This document shows, piece by piece, positions 1 through 8,849 of a stretch of 64,000 nucleotides of DNA. The notes below the pieces were generated by a model. That model did not search any database, was not told where the DNA came from, and saw nothing but the letters and a program-made list of their open reading frames with translations. The first letter of the stretch is position 1. Each line of letters opens with the position of its first letter. Source of the stretch: Burkholderiaceae bacterium (GTDB taxonomy: Bacteria; Pseudomonadota; Gammaproteobacteria; Burkholderiales; Burkholderiaceae_C). The translations under genes and the position numbers were made by a program. Where the stretch lies: NCBI GenBank assembly GCA_026125795.1, contig JAHCKM010000001.1, positions 2,046,001 to 2,110,000 of the forward strand, in the 5' to 3' direction.

Positions 1-403
1 CCAGCGACGTGAACGTGCAGCCGAGCATCACGTTCGTGCCGCTGGCGCGCGTGGCGTCGGCCAGGATGCGCGCCAGCACCGGCCGCATGATGCCGCCGCT
101 GCCCGGCACGTCGGGCCCGGCGATGCGCGGGGTCGGCACCTCGCCCAACGGCGCGCCGTGCGGCGCGCAGATCTTCACCCCATCCGATGCGGCGCCCTCG
201 CGCAGGAAGGCTTCCAGGATGCCGAGCTGGCGGAACGCGCGCAGCGTGGCGCCGCCCAGGCTGATGCCGGCGCCGTAGTTGCGCCAGCCGGCATCGATCT
301 CGGCCAGGTCGACATCGGCACCGAGCTTGCGCAGCTCGATCGCGGCCGACATGCCGGAAAAGCCGCCGCCGATGATCAGGATGCGTCGGGCTGCGAGTGT
401 CAT
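1..403 (-). CDS. FAD-dependent monooxygenase, N-terminal part (cut by window edge)
   Basis: The reading frame starts at an ATG at 403, preceded by GGAGG, and runs off the left edge, giving 134 visible residues. They contain the N-terminal FAD-binding Rossmann motif (ILIIGGGFSGMSAA at about residues 8-21). A later conserved stretch ending in GIMRPVLARIL resembles the region where class A flavoprotein hydroxylases bind FAD. This is the UbiH/salicylate-hydroxylase-like fold, so NAD(P)H-dependent aromatic hydroxylation is the likely activity; the substrate is unknown. It is the last visible gene of the eleven-gene minus-strand cluster and the third flavin monooxygenase in it. A dispersed GC-rich repeat lies in the 73 bp separating it from the Rieske ferredoxin gene. 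Confidence 0.85.
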   Translation of the reverse strand, partial: MTLAARRILIIGGGFSGMSAAIELRKLGADVDLAEIDAGWRNYGAGISLGGATLRAFRQLGILEAFLREGAASDGVKICAPHGAPLGEVPTPRIAGPDVPGSGGIMRPVLARILADATRASGTNVMLGCTFTSL

Positions 404-438
404 GGCAGCCTCCGACGAGCCGCCTCTAGGAGGCTGGG

Positions 439-474
439 CCCCCTCGGGGGGCAGCGAACGCAGTGAGCGTGGGG
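439..474. repeat. Dispersed GC-rich intergenic repeat, copy A
   Basis: This 36-bp segment is the reverse complement of the segment at 21613-21648 with a single mismatch. It combines a near-palindromic run of C, a short TCG or CGA centre and a run of G with a GCAGCGAACG-type arm. It sits in the gap between two genes of one apparent operon. Related elements lie near 13189, 19522, 21560, 24440, 32697, 37838 and 39846. Confidence 0.7.
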
Positions 475-476
475 GT

Positions 477-839
477 TCATGGTGTCTCCTCTAATATCGT
501 GTTAGTGACGTGCACCGTGCCGTCGTCGTGCACGGTCAGCGGCACCGACGTCAGCGCCTGGCCCAGGCACGGCCCCAGGGTGCAGCGGCCGGTCTGGATC
601 TCGAACTGCGCGCCGTGCGCGGCGCAGACGATGCGGTCGCGCGCGGCATTGAGGTAGGCGTGCTTGCGCCAGGCCATCGGGGCGCCGTGGTGCGGGCAGA
701 CGTTGAGCCAGCCGTGCAGCGCTTGCCCCTGCCGCACGACGAAGAACGCGTCGCGGCCGCTACCGCGCGGGTCGAAGCCGCGCGAGTCGCCGTCGGGCAG
801 GTCGTCGAGGTGGCACAGGTGCATGGTGGGCTCGGGCAT
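477..839 (-). CDS. Rieske [2Fe-2S] ferredoxin-like protein
   Basis: This 120-residue protein carries one Rieske cluster motif, CPHHGAP at about residues 50-56 and CAAHGAQF some 20 residues later, which supply the two Cys and two His ligands. The length fits a ferredoxin component rather than an oxygenase subunit. The start MPEPTM at 839 is chosen because its ATG overlaps the stop of the upstream VOC gene as ATGA. A longer in-frame extension to 878 would run back into that gene. It probably passes electrons to an oxygenase encoded in the same cluster (the VanA-like protein at 4205-5260 is a candidate), although no cognate reductase gene is visible. Confidence 0.85.
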   Translation of the reverse strand: MPEPTMHLCHLDDLPDGDSRGFDPRGSGRDAFFVVRQGQALHGWLNVCPHHGAPMAWRKHAYLNAARDRIVCAAHGAQFEIQTGRCTLGPCLGQALTSVPLTVHDDGTVHVTNTILEETP

Positions 840-1765
840 CAGGGCTTCGCGTCGCCCGGCGGCCCCGAGGGCGCCCACTTCTCACGGTACTGGAACAGGA
901 AGGCCTGCGAGGCATCGGCGTTCAACGCGGTCTCGCGCGCGGTCCAGCTGTCGTCGTGCAGATCCATGTCGGCGTCGTACTCGACATGACAGCCCAGCGG
1001 CGAGTTGAAGTACCAGAACCAGTTGCTGCCGTAGAGGTGGCGCCCCGGGCCCCAGAAGCTCTGGTAGCCCTTGTCGACGAAGCGCGTGCCGGCCAGCACC
1101 ACCTCGGTGGGCCCGCCCATGTGGAAGGTGAAGTGCTCGCAGCCCTTCATGAACGGCGGCGTCTGGATCATGAACAGCGTGTGGTGATCCAGCGTGCCGG
1201 CCGGACGCAGGAACGGGCCCACGTCGGTGAAGCGGTCGGTGCACACGAAGCCGAGCCGCTTGTAGAACGCCTCGGCCTTGGCGGCGTCGGGCACGAAGTA
1301 GACGACGTGCGACAGCGAGCGCGGCAGCGCCGGCATGTCCGGCGTCACGCCGATCGCGTTGGGCCCGCGCTGCGGCGCTGCGCCCGGCGCGTTGACGGCT
1401 TCCGCGGCCAGTGCGAGCGGGCGGCGCACGGTCACCTGGAAGGCGAGCGCGAAGCCCATGTCGTCCTGCGCACAGAGCACGCCGTCGCGTCGCGTGACCT
1501 CGCGGTCGCGCCGCAGCTCGGCCTCGATCGCATCGAGCGTCTTGCTGTCGGCCACGCCGTAGACCGTCTCGCGCAGCATGCTCGCGGTGCCCAGGCCGGG
1601 CGGCAGCGATGCATCGTCTTTGGCACGGATCACGACGGCGGTGCCATCGAGCGCCTCGAAGCGGCCGTGGCCTGCATCGGTCAGGCCGTAGTCGATCAGG
1701 TACTGGCGGCACGCCGCGACGTCGTCGACGCCGAAGACCAGCGCGTCCGGTCCGATGATGTTCAT
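839..1765 (-). CDS. VOC-family extradiol dioxygenase-like protein
   Basis: This 308-residue protein has two tandem vicinal-oxygen-chelate modules, the layout of 2,3-dihydroxybiphenyl 1,2-dioxygenase. The C-terminal module (about residues 150-290) keeps candidate metal ligands: His in SHVVYFVP, His in LDHHTLF, and Glu in CHVEYDAD. Ring cleavage of a catechol-type intermediate is therefore plausible, though VOC proteins also include isomerases and glyoxalases. The ATG at 1765 is preceded by AAGGAGA. It lies 23 bp downstream of an alpha/beta hydrolase gene, the usual partner for meta-cleavage products, and is translationally coupled to the following Rieske ferredoxin gene. Confidence 0.85.
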   Translation of the reverse strand: MNIIGPDALVFGVDDVAACRQYLIDYGLTDAGHGRFEALDGTAVVIRAKDDASLPPGLGTASMLRETVYGVADSKTLDAIEAELRRDREVTRRDGVLCAQDDMGFALAFQVTVRRPLALAAEAVNAPGAAPQRGPNAIGVTPDMPALPRSLSHVVYFVPDAAKAEAFYKRLGFVCTDRFTDVGPFLRPAGTLDHHTLFMIQTPPFMKGCEHFTFHMGGPTEVVLAGTRFVDKGYQSFWGPGRHLYGSNWFWYFNSPLGCHVEYDADMDLHDDSWTARETALNADASQAFLFQYREKWAPSGPPGDAKP

Positions 1766-1788
1766 CAGCAGGTTCTCCTTGAATGGGT

Positions 1789-2955
1789 TCAGGCCGCCGT
1801 GCGAGCGCCGAGGGTCTCGGCCACCCAGTCGGCGATGTAGTGGCCGGCGTTGATGCTGTTGTCGAAGCTGGCGTGCTGCACGCCGCCGCCGCGCTCTGTG
1901 AAGATCTTCAACTCGCGCTTCGGGCTGTTGACGAGCTGCTCGTAGGTGCGGTGCGCCCACTTCAGCGGGATCTGCGAGTCCTTCTCGCCGTGCGTCACCA
2001 GGAACGGCACGCGGATCTTCTCCACCACGCCGTCCAGGTGCACGTGCTCGGCGATCTTCATGAACTCGTCGATGTCCTTCGCGCCCCAGACCCAGCAGAC
2101 GTGCGCCCAGTAGTGCGGCACCGGGAAGTTGCCTTCCTTCTCGAGGCGACGCTTCTGCACGTCGCGCCAGTCGTGGTTGGCACCCCAGGCCACGCCGCAG
2201 GCGAAGCGCGGCTCCATCGCCACGGCGCGCGGGCAGTAGTAGCCGCCGAGCGAAACACCCTCGCAGCCGATGCGCTTCGGATCGACAACGTCGCGTGTCT
2301 CGAGCCAGTCGACCACGCGGCTGGCCCAGTGCTCGGCGTCGTAGCGCGCGGTCAAGCCGTGCAGCCGCAGTGCCTCGCCGGTGCCGGGCTGGTCGACGAT
2401 CAGCGACGAGACGCCGCGCTGCGCCAGCCATGCGGGCAGGCCGACCAGGTACTTCATCTCCTTGGTCGAATCGAGGCCGTTGAGCTGCACGAGGATCGGC
2501 GCGCGTTGCCCCGGTCGCAGCCCGTCGGCCGGGCGGTACAGCGCGGCGAGTTGTTTGCCCTCGTACGGAATCTCGACGCGCCGCACCGGGTCACCGAGCA
2601 GCCGCAGACCTTTCTGGAACAGCGCGAGCTCGCGCTGGTAGATCGCCATCCGGCCGGCCAAGCCATGCGCCTGCAGCCGCTCGGCGGTGGTCAGGTAGGC
2701 CGACGCACGGCGGTACTTCTCGCCCGCCGAGAGCAGGCGGCCGCGCGCCTCGTCCTCGGCCGCCAGCTCGCACAGCGTGTCGGCCATCGTGACCCAGGTC
2801 TCGCGGAAAGCCTGGGTGCCGGCGGCGTCGGGCGCCTTGGCGGCCTCCTGCAGCGGCGCGCACATCATCTCGATCTCGCCGATGCGCGCGCCCATCTCGA
2901 TGGCCAGGTTCACCGAGAGGTTCCAGACGTAGTTGGTGGGAAAGTACTTGAACAT
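1789..2955 (-). CDS. Alpha/beta hydrolase, FrsA / dihydroxypseudooxynicotine-hydrolase-like
   Basis: The 388-residue protein has a long helical N-terminal cap (about residues 1-130) and a C-terminal alpha/beta hydrolase core. The nucleophile elbow is GVSLGGYY near residue 235. THGEKDSQIP supplies the likely acid region and GGVQHASFD the catalytic His. The cap-plus-core layout matches enzymes related to 2,6-dihydroxypseudooxynicotine hydrolase, which cleave C-C bonds, and the FrsA esterases. In this operon it would be expected to hydrolyse a ring-cleavage or diketone product. The exact reaction cannot be read from the sequence. Confidence 0.85.
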   Translation of the reverse strand: MFKYFPTNYVWNLSVNLAIEMGARIGEIEMMCAPLQEAAKAPDAAGTQAFRETWVTMADTLCELAAEDEARGRLLSAGEKYRRASAYLTTAERLQAHGLAGRMAIYQRELALFQKGLRLLGDPVRRVEIPYEGKQLAALYRPADGLRPGQRAPILVQLNGLDSTKEMKYLVGLPAWLAQRGVSSLIVDQPGTGEALRLHGLTARYDAEHWASRVVDWLETRDVVDPKRIGCEGVSLGGYYCPRAVAMEPRFACGVAWGANHDWRDVQKRRLEKEGNFPVPHYWAHVCWVWGAKDIDEFMKIAEHVHLDGVVEKIRVPFLVTHGEKDSQIPLKWAHRTYEQLVNSPKRELKIFTERGGGVQHASFDNSINAGHYIADWVAETLGARTAA

Positions 2956-2973
2956 CGTGTGCTTCTTTCGCGT

Positions 2974-4200
2974 TCAGTGGGCCGAGATCGGCAGCGTCTC
3001 CATCTGCGTCTCCGCGTCCTTCAGGTAGTTGTTGACCAGCATCGCTTCGAGGAACCGGGTGTGGTCGAACACCAGGTCGCGCAGCACCGACAGCGGCCAC
3101 GGCGTGCGGTGGAACAGAGTGCCGAGATGACGCGCCATCCTGGCGTTCTTGTTGGTGTAGGCGACGCGCCGGCGGTCGTACAACGCCAGCCCTCGGGCCA
3201 GCGCGTCGCGCTGCGCAAGGTCCGCGCCTTCGAGGCACTTGGCCAGCCACCAGCCGTCCTCGATCGCCATGCCCATGCCGTAGGCCGCGTAGGGCGACAC
3301 CGGGTGCACGGCGTCGCCGACGAAGGACACGCGGCCCTTGGACCAGCTGGCAAGCGCCGGCCGGTTGTAGACCTCCCAGCGGAAGCAGTTGCGCTCGAAA
3401 TCCGTCGTCGCGGCGAGCCGGGGCAGTGGGTCGGCCCAGTCGCGCACGTGGTTCGTCAGGTGCGAGCGCACGTCGCCTTCGAACGTCTGCCCTTCGTTCC
3501 AGGGCTCGACCAGCCACCACTCCACGGCGGGCCGGCCTTCGTGCAGGATCGGGAAGAAGCTCGCCTGCACGCTGCGCGAGTGCGAGATCCAGCCCACGCC
3601 GGGCGGCAAGCCGTCGCAGTGGCACCACGCGAGCCAGACCTGGATGCCGCAGTGGAACAGGCCCAGGTCGCCGAAGGTCTGCTGCGCCACCGCGGAGCGG
3701 ATGCCGTCGGCGCCGATCAGCAGGTCGGCCTCCCACGAGCTGCCGTCGTCGAAGTGCGCGGTGATCGAATCCGCGGCCTCGACGTAGCGCGTGAAGCGCT
3801 TGTTGGCGTGCAGCAGCTCCGGCGGCGTCACCGCAAGCAAACGTTCGATCGCCGCCGAGCGCAGCATGCCGTAGTGCCAGCCAGGGATGCCGGCGCGCGC
3901 CTCGGCACGCGGGTTGAACGGCAGCCGCGCGCGCAGCCGGCCGCGGTGGTTGCGGAACTCGGTGACGCCGTAGGCGCCGAGGTGGCTGATGTCGACGCCC
4001 ATGTCGCGCATCACCGACAGCACCGGCAATGACAACAGCACCGCGCCGCCGAGCGGCTTGACGGCGTCCTGCCGCTCGAACAGTCGCACCTCGTGGCCCG
4101 CGCGGTAGAAAGCCAGCGCGGCGCTCAGGCCGCCGGGGCCGGCACCGATCACGGCCACGCGCCGGCGCGGCGCTGGGGCGAATGAGGGTGTCGTGCTCAT
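2974..4200 (-). CDS. FAD-dependent aromatic monooxygenase (salicylate/3-hydroxybenzoate hydroxylase type)
   Basis: This 408-residue class A flavoprotein hydroxylase shows all three family fingerprints: VAVIGAGPGGLSAALAF at about residues 15-31 for FAD, a GADGIRSAV motif near residue 165 (DG motif), and FVGDAVHPVSPYAAYGMGM near residue 300 for the FAD pyrophosphate. The start lies 4 bp after the stop of the Rieske oxygenase gene. It likely hydroxylates an aromatic ring with NAD(P)H and O2. Substrate assignment would need the upstream chemistry of the cluster. Confidence 0.92.
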   Translation of the reverse strand: MSTTPSFAPAPRRRVAVIGAGPGGLSAALAFYRAGHEVRLFERQDAVKPLGGAVLLSLPVLSVMRDMGVDISHLGAYGVTEFRNHRGRLRARLPFNPRAEARAGIPGWHYGMLRSAAIERLLAVTPPELLHANKRFTRYVEAADSITAHFDDGSSWEADLLIGADGIRSAVAQQTFGDLGLFHCGIQVWLAWCHCDGLPPGVGWISHSRSVQASFFPILHEGRPAVEWWLVEPWNEGQTFEGDVRSHLTNHVRDWADPLPRLAATTDFERNCFRWEVYNRPALASWSKGRVSFVGDAVHPVSPYAAYGMGMAIEDGWWLAKCLEGADLAQRDALARGLALYDRRRVAYTNKNARMARHLGTLFHRTPWPLSVLRDLVFDHTRFLEAMLVNNYLKDAETQMETLPISAH

Positions 4201-4204
4201 CGCT

Positions 4205-5260
4205 TCATGCCGCGGTGGCGGCTGTTTGCGCAGTGGCTTGCGCCGCGATCAACGCATCGAGCTTGCGGCGCGCGCGCACGGCGCCGGCGTCGCTGGGCAG
4301 CAGCACCGGCTTGAGCGACCAGAACTCGGCCGCGCCGATGCGCCGCTGCTGCGCCTCGAGCATCGGCTTGTCCTGCTGCGTGAACGCGAACTCGATGACC
4401 GGCTTGATGGCCGCGTTGGCGTGTGGGTCGATCGCGAAGTTGCGCGTGCTCCAGTACCAGTAGTGCGTGCGGCCGGCGGTCTCGGGTGTCGCCAAGTGCA
4501 GGTTGGCGGTGTCCACGCCGCGCTCGCGCGGCTCGCCCTGCAGCGTGGCGCCCACGCGCAGCAGCATCGCGCACGGCGCCGTCCACGTCACCTCGGTCCA
4601 TTGATCGGTGGGGCGGCCGTGTTCGCGCAGGTGATCGTCGAACGCGGCCGGCGCGCAGTCGCCGCTGGAGCGCCAGGTGATGCGCACGCTGCGCTCGCCA
4701 AGGTCCTCCACCTGCGCCTTGGCGCGCGTGATCGCGCCGCTGCCGAGCGACCCGGCGTGCAGGAAGTCGGCATGCGTCAGGTCCATGATGTTGTCGGCCA
4801 GCAGGCGGTAGTCGCACGCCGTCGGCAGGTGGCCGCGGATGGTGGCGTCGGCCGGCGCACGCGTCACGGTGGAGAAATCAGGGATCAGTGATTCATCGGC
4901 AGCGGCCGCATCGCCGGCCCACAGCCACAGCAGGCCGTCGCGCTCGGCCACGGCCCACGGCTTCACCGTCGCCGCCTTGGGGATCACGCCCGCACCATGC
5001 GGGTTGTGCACACAGGCGCCCGTGCCGTCGAAGCGCAGGCCGTGGTATGGGCACTGCACCGCGGCGCCGCCGTCGCACAACGTGCCGGCCGACAGCGGCG
5101 CGAAGCGGTGCGGGCAGCGGTCGTGCAAGGCGCACACGCTGCCATCGGGCCGGCGGAAGAAGACCAGCGGCTCGTCGAGCAACGTGCGGGCGAGCAATTG
5201 GCCCGCAGCCAACTCGTCGGCGAATCCAGCCACGTACCACGCACGGCGAAGGTAGGTCAT
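4205..5260 (-). CDS. VanA-like Rieske oxygenase alpha subunit
   Basis: This 351-residue oxygenase has an N-terminal Rieske domain (CPHRFAP near residue 48 and CPYHGLRF near residue 69). A C-terminal catalytic domain carries the mononuclear iron site in NIMDLTHADFLHAG (Asp/His/His). Length and opening resemble vanillate O-demethylase and related single-subunit oxygenases that perform demethylation or monooxygenation. The ATG at 5260 overlaps the stop of the MMPL transporter gene as ATGA. No reductase of the VanB type is present in the visible cluster, so electrons must come from the small Rieske ferredoxin or from a protein encoded elsewhere. Confidence 0.92.
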   Translation of the reverse strand: MTYLRRAWYVAGFADELAAGQLLARTLLDEPLVFFRRPDGSVCALHDRCPHRFAPLSAGTLCDGGAAVQCPYHGLRFDGTGACVHNPHGAGVIPKAATVKPWAVAERDGLLWLWAGDAAAADESLIPDFSTVTRAPADATIRGHLPTACDYRLLADNIMDLTHADFLHAGSLGSGAITRAKAQVEDLGERSVRITWRSSGDCAPAAFDDHLREHGRPTDQWTEVTWTAPCAMLLRVGATLQGEPRERGVDTANLHLATPETAGRTHYWYWSTRNFAIDPHANAAIKPVIEFAFTQQDKPMLEAQQRRIGAAEFWSLKPVLLPSDAGAVRARRKLDALIAAQATAQTAATAA

Positions 5261-7719
5261 GGCACGGAGCTCCGAAGTCCTTGCCCGCGGCTGCTGCACA
5301 GCGGCAGCGGACGTGCACCCAAGGCCTTGGCCTTCAGGTCGGGTGTGGCCGTTCGAGGTGCGAGGAGGAAGTGCGCCAGCGCCGGCAGCAGCACCAGCGC
5401 ACCGAGCATGTTCCACAGGAACATGAACGCCAGCAGCAAGCCCATGTCGGCCTGGAACTTGATCGGGCTGGCCACCCAGGTGATCACGCCGATGGCCAGC
5501 GTGACGCCGGTCAGCAGCACCACCTTGCCGGTGAACAGCAGCGCGCGGTAGTAGCTCTCCGACAGGCTCTTGCCCTGGCGCAGATTGGCCAGCGTGACGC
5601 TGAGGATGTAGAGCGCATAGTCCACGCCGATGCCGACGCCGAGCGCGATCACCGGCAGCGTGGCCACTTTCACGCCCATGCTCAAGCTCACCATCAGCGC
5701 CTCGGCCAGCACCGAGGTCAACATCAGCGGCAGCACCGCAACCACCACCGCGCGCCACGAGCGGAAGGTGATGAAGGCGAGCAGCATCACGGCCGCGTAG
5801 ACCAGCAGCAGCATCGTGCGCCACGCCTCCTTCACCACGATGTTGGTCGCCGCCTCGATGCCGGCCGAGCCGGCGGCGAGCAGGAACTTCACGTCGGCGC
5901 TGTCGTTGGCCGCCGCGAATGCCTGCACGTGCTCGACCACGCGCGTCAGCGTCTCGGCCTTGTGGTCGCGCAGAAAGACGTACAGCGTCAGCAGCGAGCA
6001 GGCGTCGTTGTACAGGCCGCGCGGCGCGCCGGCCGTCACGGTGTTGAGCATGTCCTGGTTGGGCAGGAACTCGTACCACTTGGGGTTGCCTTCGTTCAGC
6101 CCGGCGAGCACGCGCCGGTTCAGCAGCGCGAGCGAGTTCGTGCTCTCCACGCCGTCGAGCTGGCGCAGCTGCCACTCGAGCGCGTCGATCTTGTTCAGCG
6201 TGTCGTACAACGAGCAGCGGCCGTCGGGTGTCTTCACCATCACGGCCAGCACGTCGCTCGACGCACCGTAGGCGGCGTTGACGAACGCGACGTCGCGGTT
6301 GTAGCGGCTGTCAGCGCGCAGCTCGGGCGCGCCGGGATCGAGGTCGCCGATCTTCAACTGCTGGCTGACCGCGAAGCCGAGCGCCGCGAGCGACGCGCCG
6401 ACGGCGATCGCCAGCGCCGCGTGCCGGCGCTGCGTGTAGCGGTCCAGAAAGGCCCACAGCGGATGTTTGCCCGCGCCGGCCGCATCGGCCGCCTCGGCGC
6501 GCAGGCTGCGCTGCGCCGCCTGCGCGCTGACGCCGGTGTAGCTCAGCAGGATCGGCAGCAGGATCAGGTTGGTGAAGATCAGCACCGCGACGCCGAGCGA
6601 CGCCGCGATCGCGAGCTCGCGGATGACGGGGATGTCGATCACCAGCAGCACCGCAAAGCCCACCGCATCGGCCAGCAGCGCGGTGAGGCCGGCGAGGAAC
6701 AGGCGGCGGAACGTGAAGCGCGCGGCCACGAGCTTGGGCAGCCCGCGGCCCACGTCCTGCATGATGCCGTTCATCTTCTGCGCGCCGTGGCTCATGCCGA
6801 TGGCGAAGACGAGGAAGGGCACGAGGATCGAGTACGGATCGAGCGCGTAGCCCAGCGTGGGCAGCAGCCCGAGCTGCCACACCACGGCCACCAGCGAGGC
6901 CGTGACCACCAGCGCGGTCGAGCGCACGCAGCGCGTGTACCAGAACACCATCGCCGCGGCGATCAGCACCGCCAGCGCGAAGAAGCCGAGCACCGCGCGC
7001 ACGCCATCAATCAGGTCGCCGACGATCTTGGCAAAGCCGGTGATGTGGATGCGCACGCCCTTGGACTCGTACTTCTCGCGCAGCGCCTCCAGCCGCGCGG
7101 CGAAGGTTGCATAGTCGAGCGGTCGGCCTTCGGCATCCCGGGCCAGCAGCGGCACGTAGATCACGCTCGACTTGGCGTCGAGCGCGACGAGCTGCCCCAC
7201 CTCGCCGGAACGCGCGATGTTGGCGGCCAGCTGCTGCAGGCTGCGCGCCGAGCCGTCGTAGCCGTCGGGGATCACCGGTCCGCCCTCGAGGCCCTCCTCG
7301 GTGACGCCGACCCAGCGCGTGGTCGGCGTCCACAACGACTTCATCTGGTTGCGCGCCACACCGGGCACCAGGAAGACCTCGTCGCTGAGCTGGCGCAGCG
7401 TGTCGAGGTAGCGCGCGTCGTAGAGCGTGCCGGCCGGGTTCTCCACCGCGATGCGCACCGCGTTGCCCAGACCGGTCAGATCGGCCTGGTGCGCCAGGAA
7501 GTTGCGGATGAACGGATGGTGGGTCGGGATCGTCTTCTCGAAGCTGGCGTTGAGCTGCAGCCGCGTCGCCTGCCAGCCGAGCACCGCGGTGACCAGTGCG
7601 CAAAGCAGCAGCACCCATCCGCGGTGATTGAACAGCGCACGCTCGATCAGCGAGCCGGAGCGCGCATCGAAACCCGACGCGGCGTCGGTGCGTGCGGCAG
7701 GAACGGCGGGGGCGATCAC
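5257..7719 (-). CDS. RND/MMPL-family transporter
   Basis: The 820-residue membrane protein starts at a GTG at 7719, chosen because it overlaps the upstream stop as GTGA. It has a transmembrane helix near residues 35-52, a large periplasmic loop, a block of helices with a short conserved RND segment (FAIGMSHGAQKM), then a repeated loop-plus-helices half. The second half contains ALGVGIGVDYALYIL, typical of RND superfamily pumps. This is the MMPL/SSD-type single-polypeptide layout, not an AcrB tripartite pump. It clusters with YCF48, DUF1329 and DUF1302 genes, a combination recurrent in proteobacterial loci for hydrophobic compounds. I infer substrate movement across the envelope; the direction is unknown. 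Confidence 0.9.
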   Translation of the reverse strand: MIAPAVPAARTDAASGFDARSGSLIERALFNHRGWVLLLCALVTAVLGWQATRLQLNASFEKTIPTHHPFIRNFLAHQADLTGLGNAVRIAVENPAGTLYDARYLDTLRQLSDEVFLVPGVARNQMKSLWTPTTRWVGVTEEGLEGGPVIPDGYDGSARSLQQLAANIARSGEVGQLVALDAKSSVIYVPLLARDAEGRPLDYATFAARLEALREKYESKGVRIHITGFAKIVGDLIDGVRAVLGFFALAVLIAAAMVFWYTRCVRSTALVVTASLVAVVWQLGLLPTLGYALDPYSILVPFLVFAIGMSHGAQKMNGIMQDVGRGLPKLVAARFTFRRLFLAGLTALLADAVGFAVLLVIDIPVIRELAIAASLGVAVLIFTNLILLPILLSYTGVSAQAAQRSLRAEAADAAGAGKHPLWAFLDRYTQRRHAALAIAVGASLAALGFAVSQQLKIGDLDPGAPELRADSRYNRDVAFVNAAYGASSDVLAVMVKTPDGRCSLYDTLNKIDALEWQLRQLDGVESTNSLALLNRRVLAGLNEGNPKWYEFLPNQDMLNTVTAGAPRGLYNDACSLLTLYVFLRDHKAETLTRVVEHVQAFAAANDSADVKFLLAAGSAGIEAATNIVVKEAWRTMLLLVYAAVMLLAFITFRSWRAVVVAVLPLMLTSVLAEALMVSLSMGVKVATLPVIALGVGIGVDYALYILSVTLANLRQGKSLSESYYRALLFTGKVVLLTGVTLAIGVITWVASPIKFQADMGLLLAFMFLWNMLGALVLLPALAHFLLAPRTATPDLKAKALGARPLPLCSSRGQGLRSSVP

Positions 7720-8818
7720 TTCGCGGGCTCCGGTTCGGTGTCCACCGACAGCACGCCTTGCACGCTGAGCGCGAGCAGCGGCGCGCCGCTGCGCGGCAGC
7801 AGGCCGGTCAGTGGCGGCAGCGGCGCGCGGTGCAGCGGCACGAGCCGGTCGCCGCGCAGCGCCATCACGTAGCCGGCCTGGTTGGTGGCCAGCAGCGCGC
7901 CGTCTTCGCCGATGGCGGTGGCGGTGATCGACACCGGCATCGGCGCCGCGACCGCAGACCAGCTGGCGCCGCCGTCGCGCGAGCGCCAGACGTTGCCGCG
8001 CAAGCCGGCGAGCACGATGTCGTTCGCGCCCAGCAGCTCGGCGCTGAAGAAGCTGCCCTTGTACGGCGTCTCGATGCGGCCGAAGCTCCGGCCGCCGTCG
8101 TTCGACAGCAGCACCAGCCCCTGCTCGCCGGCGACGAGCAGCGTGTCGGCGTGGCGCCGCAGCGCGTACAGGTGCAGGCCCTTCGGGTTGTCCAGCCGCG
8201 GCATCCACGAGACCCAGCGTTCGCCGCCGTCCTCGGTGGCGAGCGCGAAGCCGTAGGCACCGACGACGACATAACGCTTGGCGTCGAGCACCAGCACGTC
8301 GAGCAGCGGCTTGTCGGCGCCGTCGGCCACCAGGCGCTCGGCGTCCTTCAGTGCGCGCGTGTCGCCGCTGGCGCGCGCCGCCTCGAGCGCGAGCTGCGCG
8401 ATGCGCTGGCCATCGAGCTTGCGCGTCCAGCTGCGACCGCCGTCGCCGCTGACGAGCACCGTGCCGGCGTGGCCGACCGCGACGCCGTGCTCGGCATCGG
8501 CAAATCGCACCGCGGTGAGCGTCACGCTGACCGGCGCAGGCGCCTGCGTCCATCGTTTGCCGCCGTCGTCGGACAGCGCCACCAGGCCGCGCTCGCCGAC
8601 GGCGACGATGCGCGCTCCGGCCTGCGCCGCGCCGATCAGCACGGCGCGCTCGACCTGCCGCACCGGAAGCGTTGATGCTGCGCGGCATCGCCGGCAGGAA
8701 CGGCACCGCCGGCGTCGCCGGCGGGGGCGGCGCCGCGGGCGTGCAGCGCCGCGCCGGCGAGCAGCGCGCTCAGCAGCAGCGTGCCCGCGCGGCGCGAAAG
8801 GACATGCCGGCAACCCAT
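7716..8818 (-). CDS. YCF48/BNR-repeat periplasmic protein, apparent frameshift
   Basis: The C-terminal frame (7716 to about 8680) encodes repeated beta-propeller blades of the photosystem-stability-factor type, such as GLVALSDDGGKRW, GTVLVSGDGGRSW and GLVLLSNDGGRSF. In that frame the N-terminus becomes an implausible arginine run. An adjacent frame instead gives a good Sec signal peptide beginning MGCRHVLSRRAG at 8818 and ending near ALHA. The two frames must join between about 8680 and 8735, a region of C and G runs, by a one-base deletion or equivalent. This may be a real lesion or a sequencing error. The gene is coupled to the MMPL gene by a GTGA overlap, and the protein is probably a periplasmic partner of that transporter. 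Confidence 0.75.
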
Positions 8819-8849
8819 GGGCAACACGTCAGCGACGGTTCAATGGCCT

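Noticed and set aside
1783-4032. A 749-codon plus-strand frame
   Set aside because: Antisense to the alpha/beta hydrolase and flavin monooxygenase; no recognisable domain and typical shadow composition.
4888-7872. A 994-codon open frame on the plus strand, antisense to the Rieske oxygenase and MMPL genes
   Set aside because: It encodes low-complexity His/Arg/Gln-rich sequence, the mirror of high-GC coding DNA on the other strand, which has clear protein families and gene overlaps.
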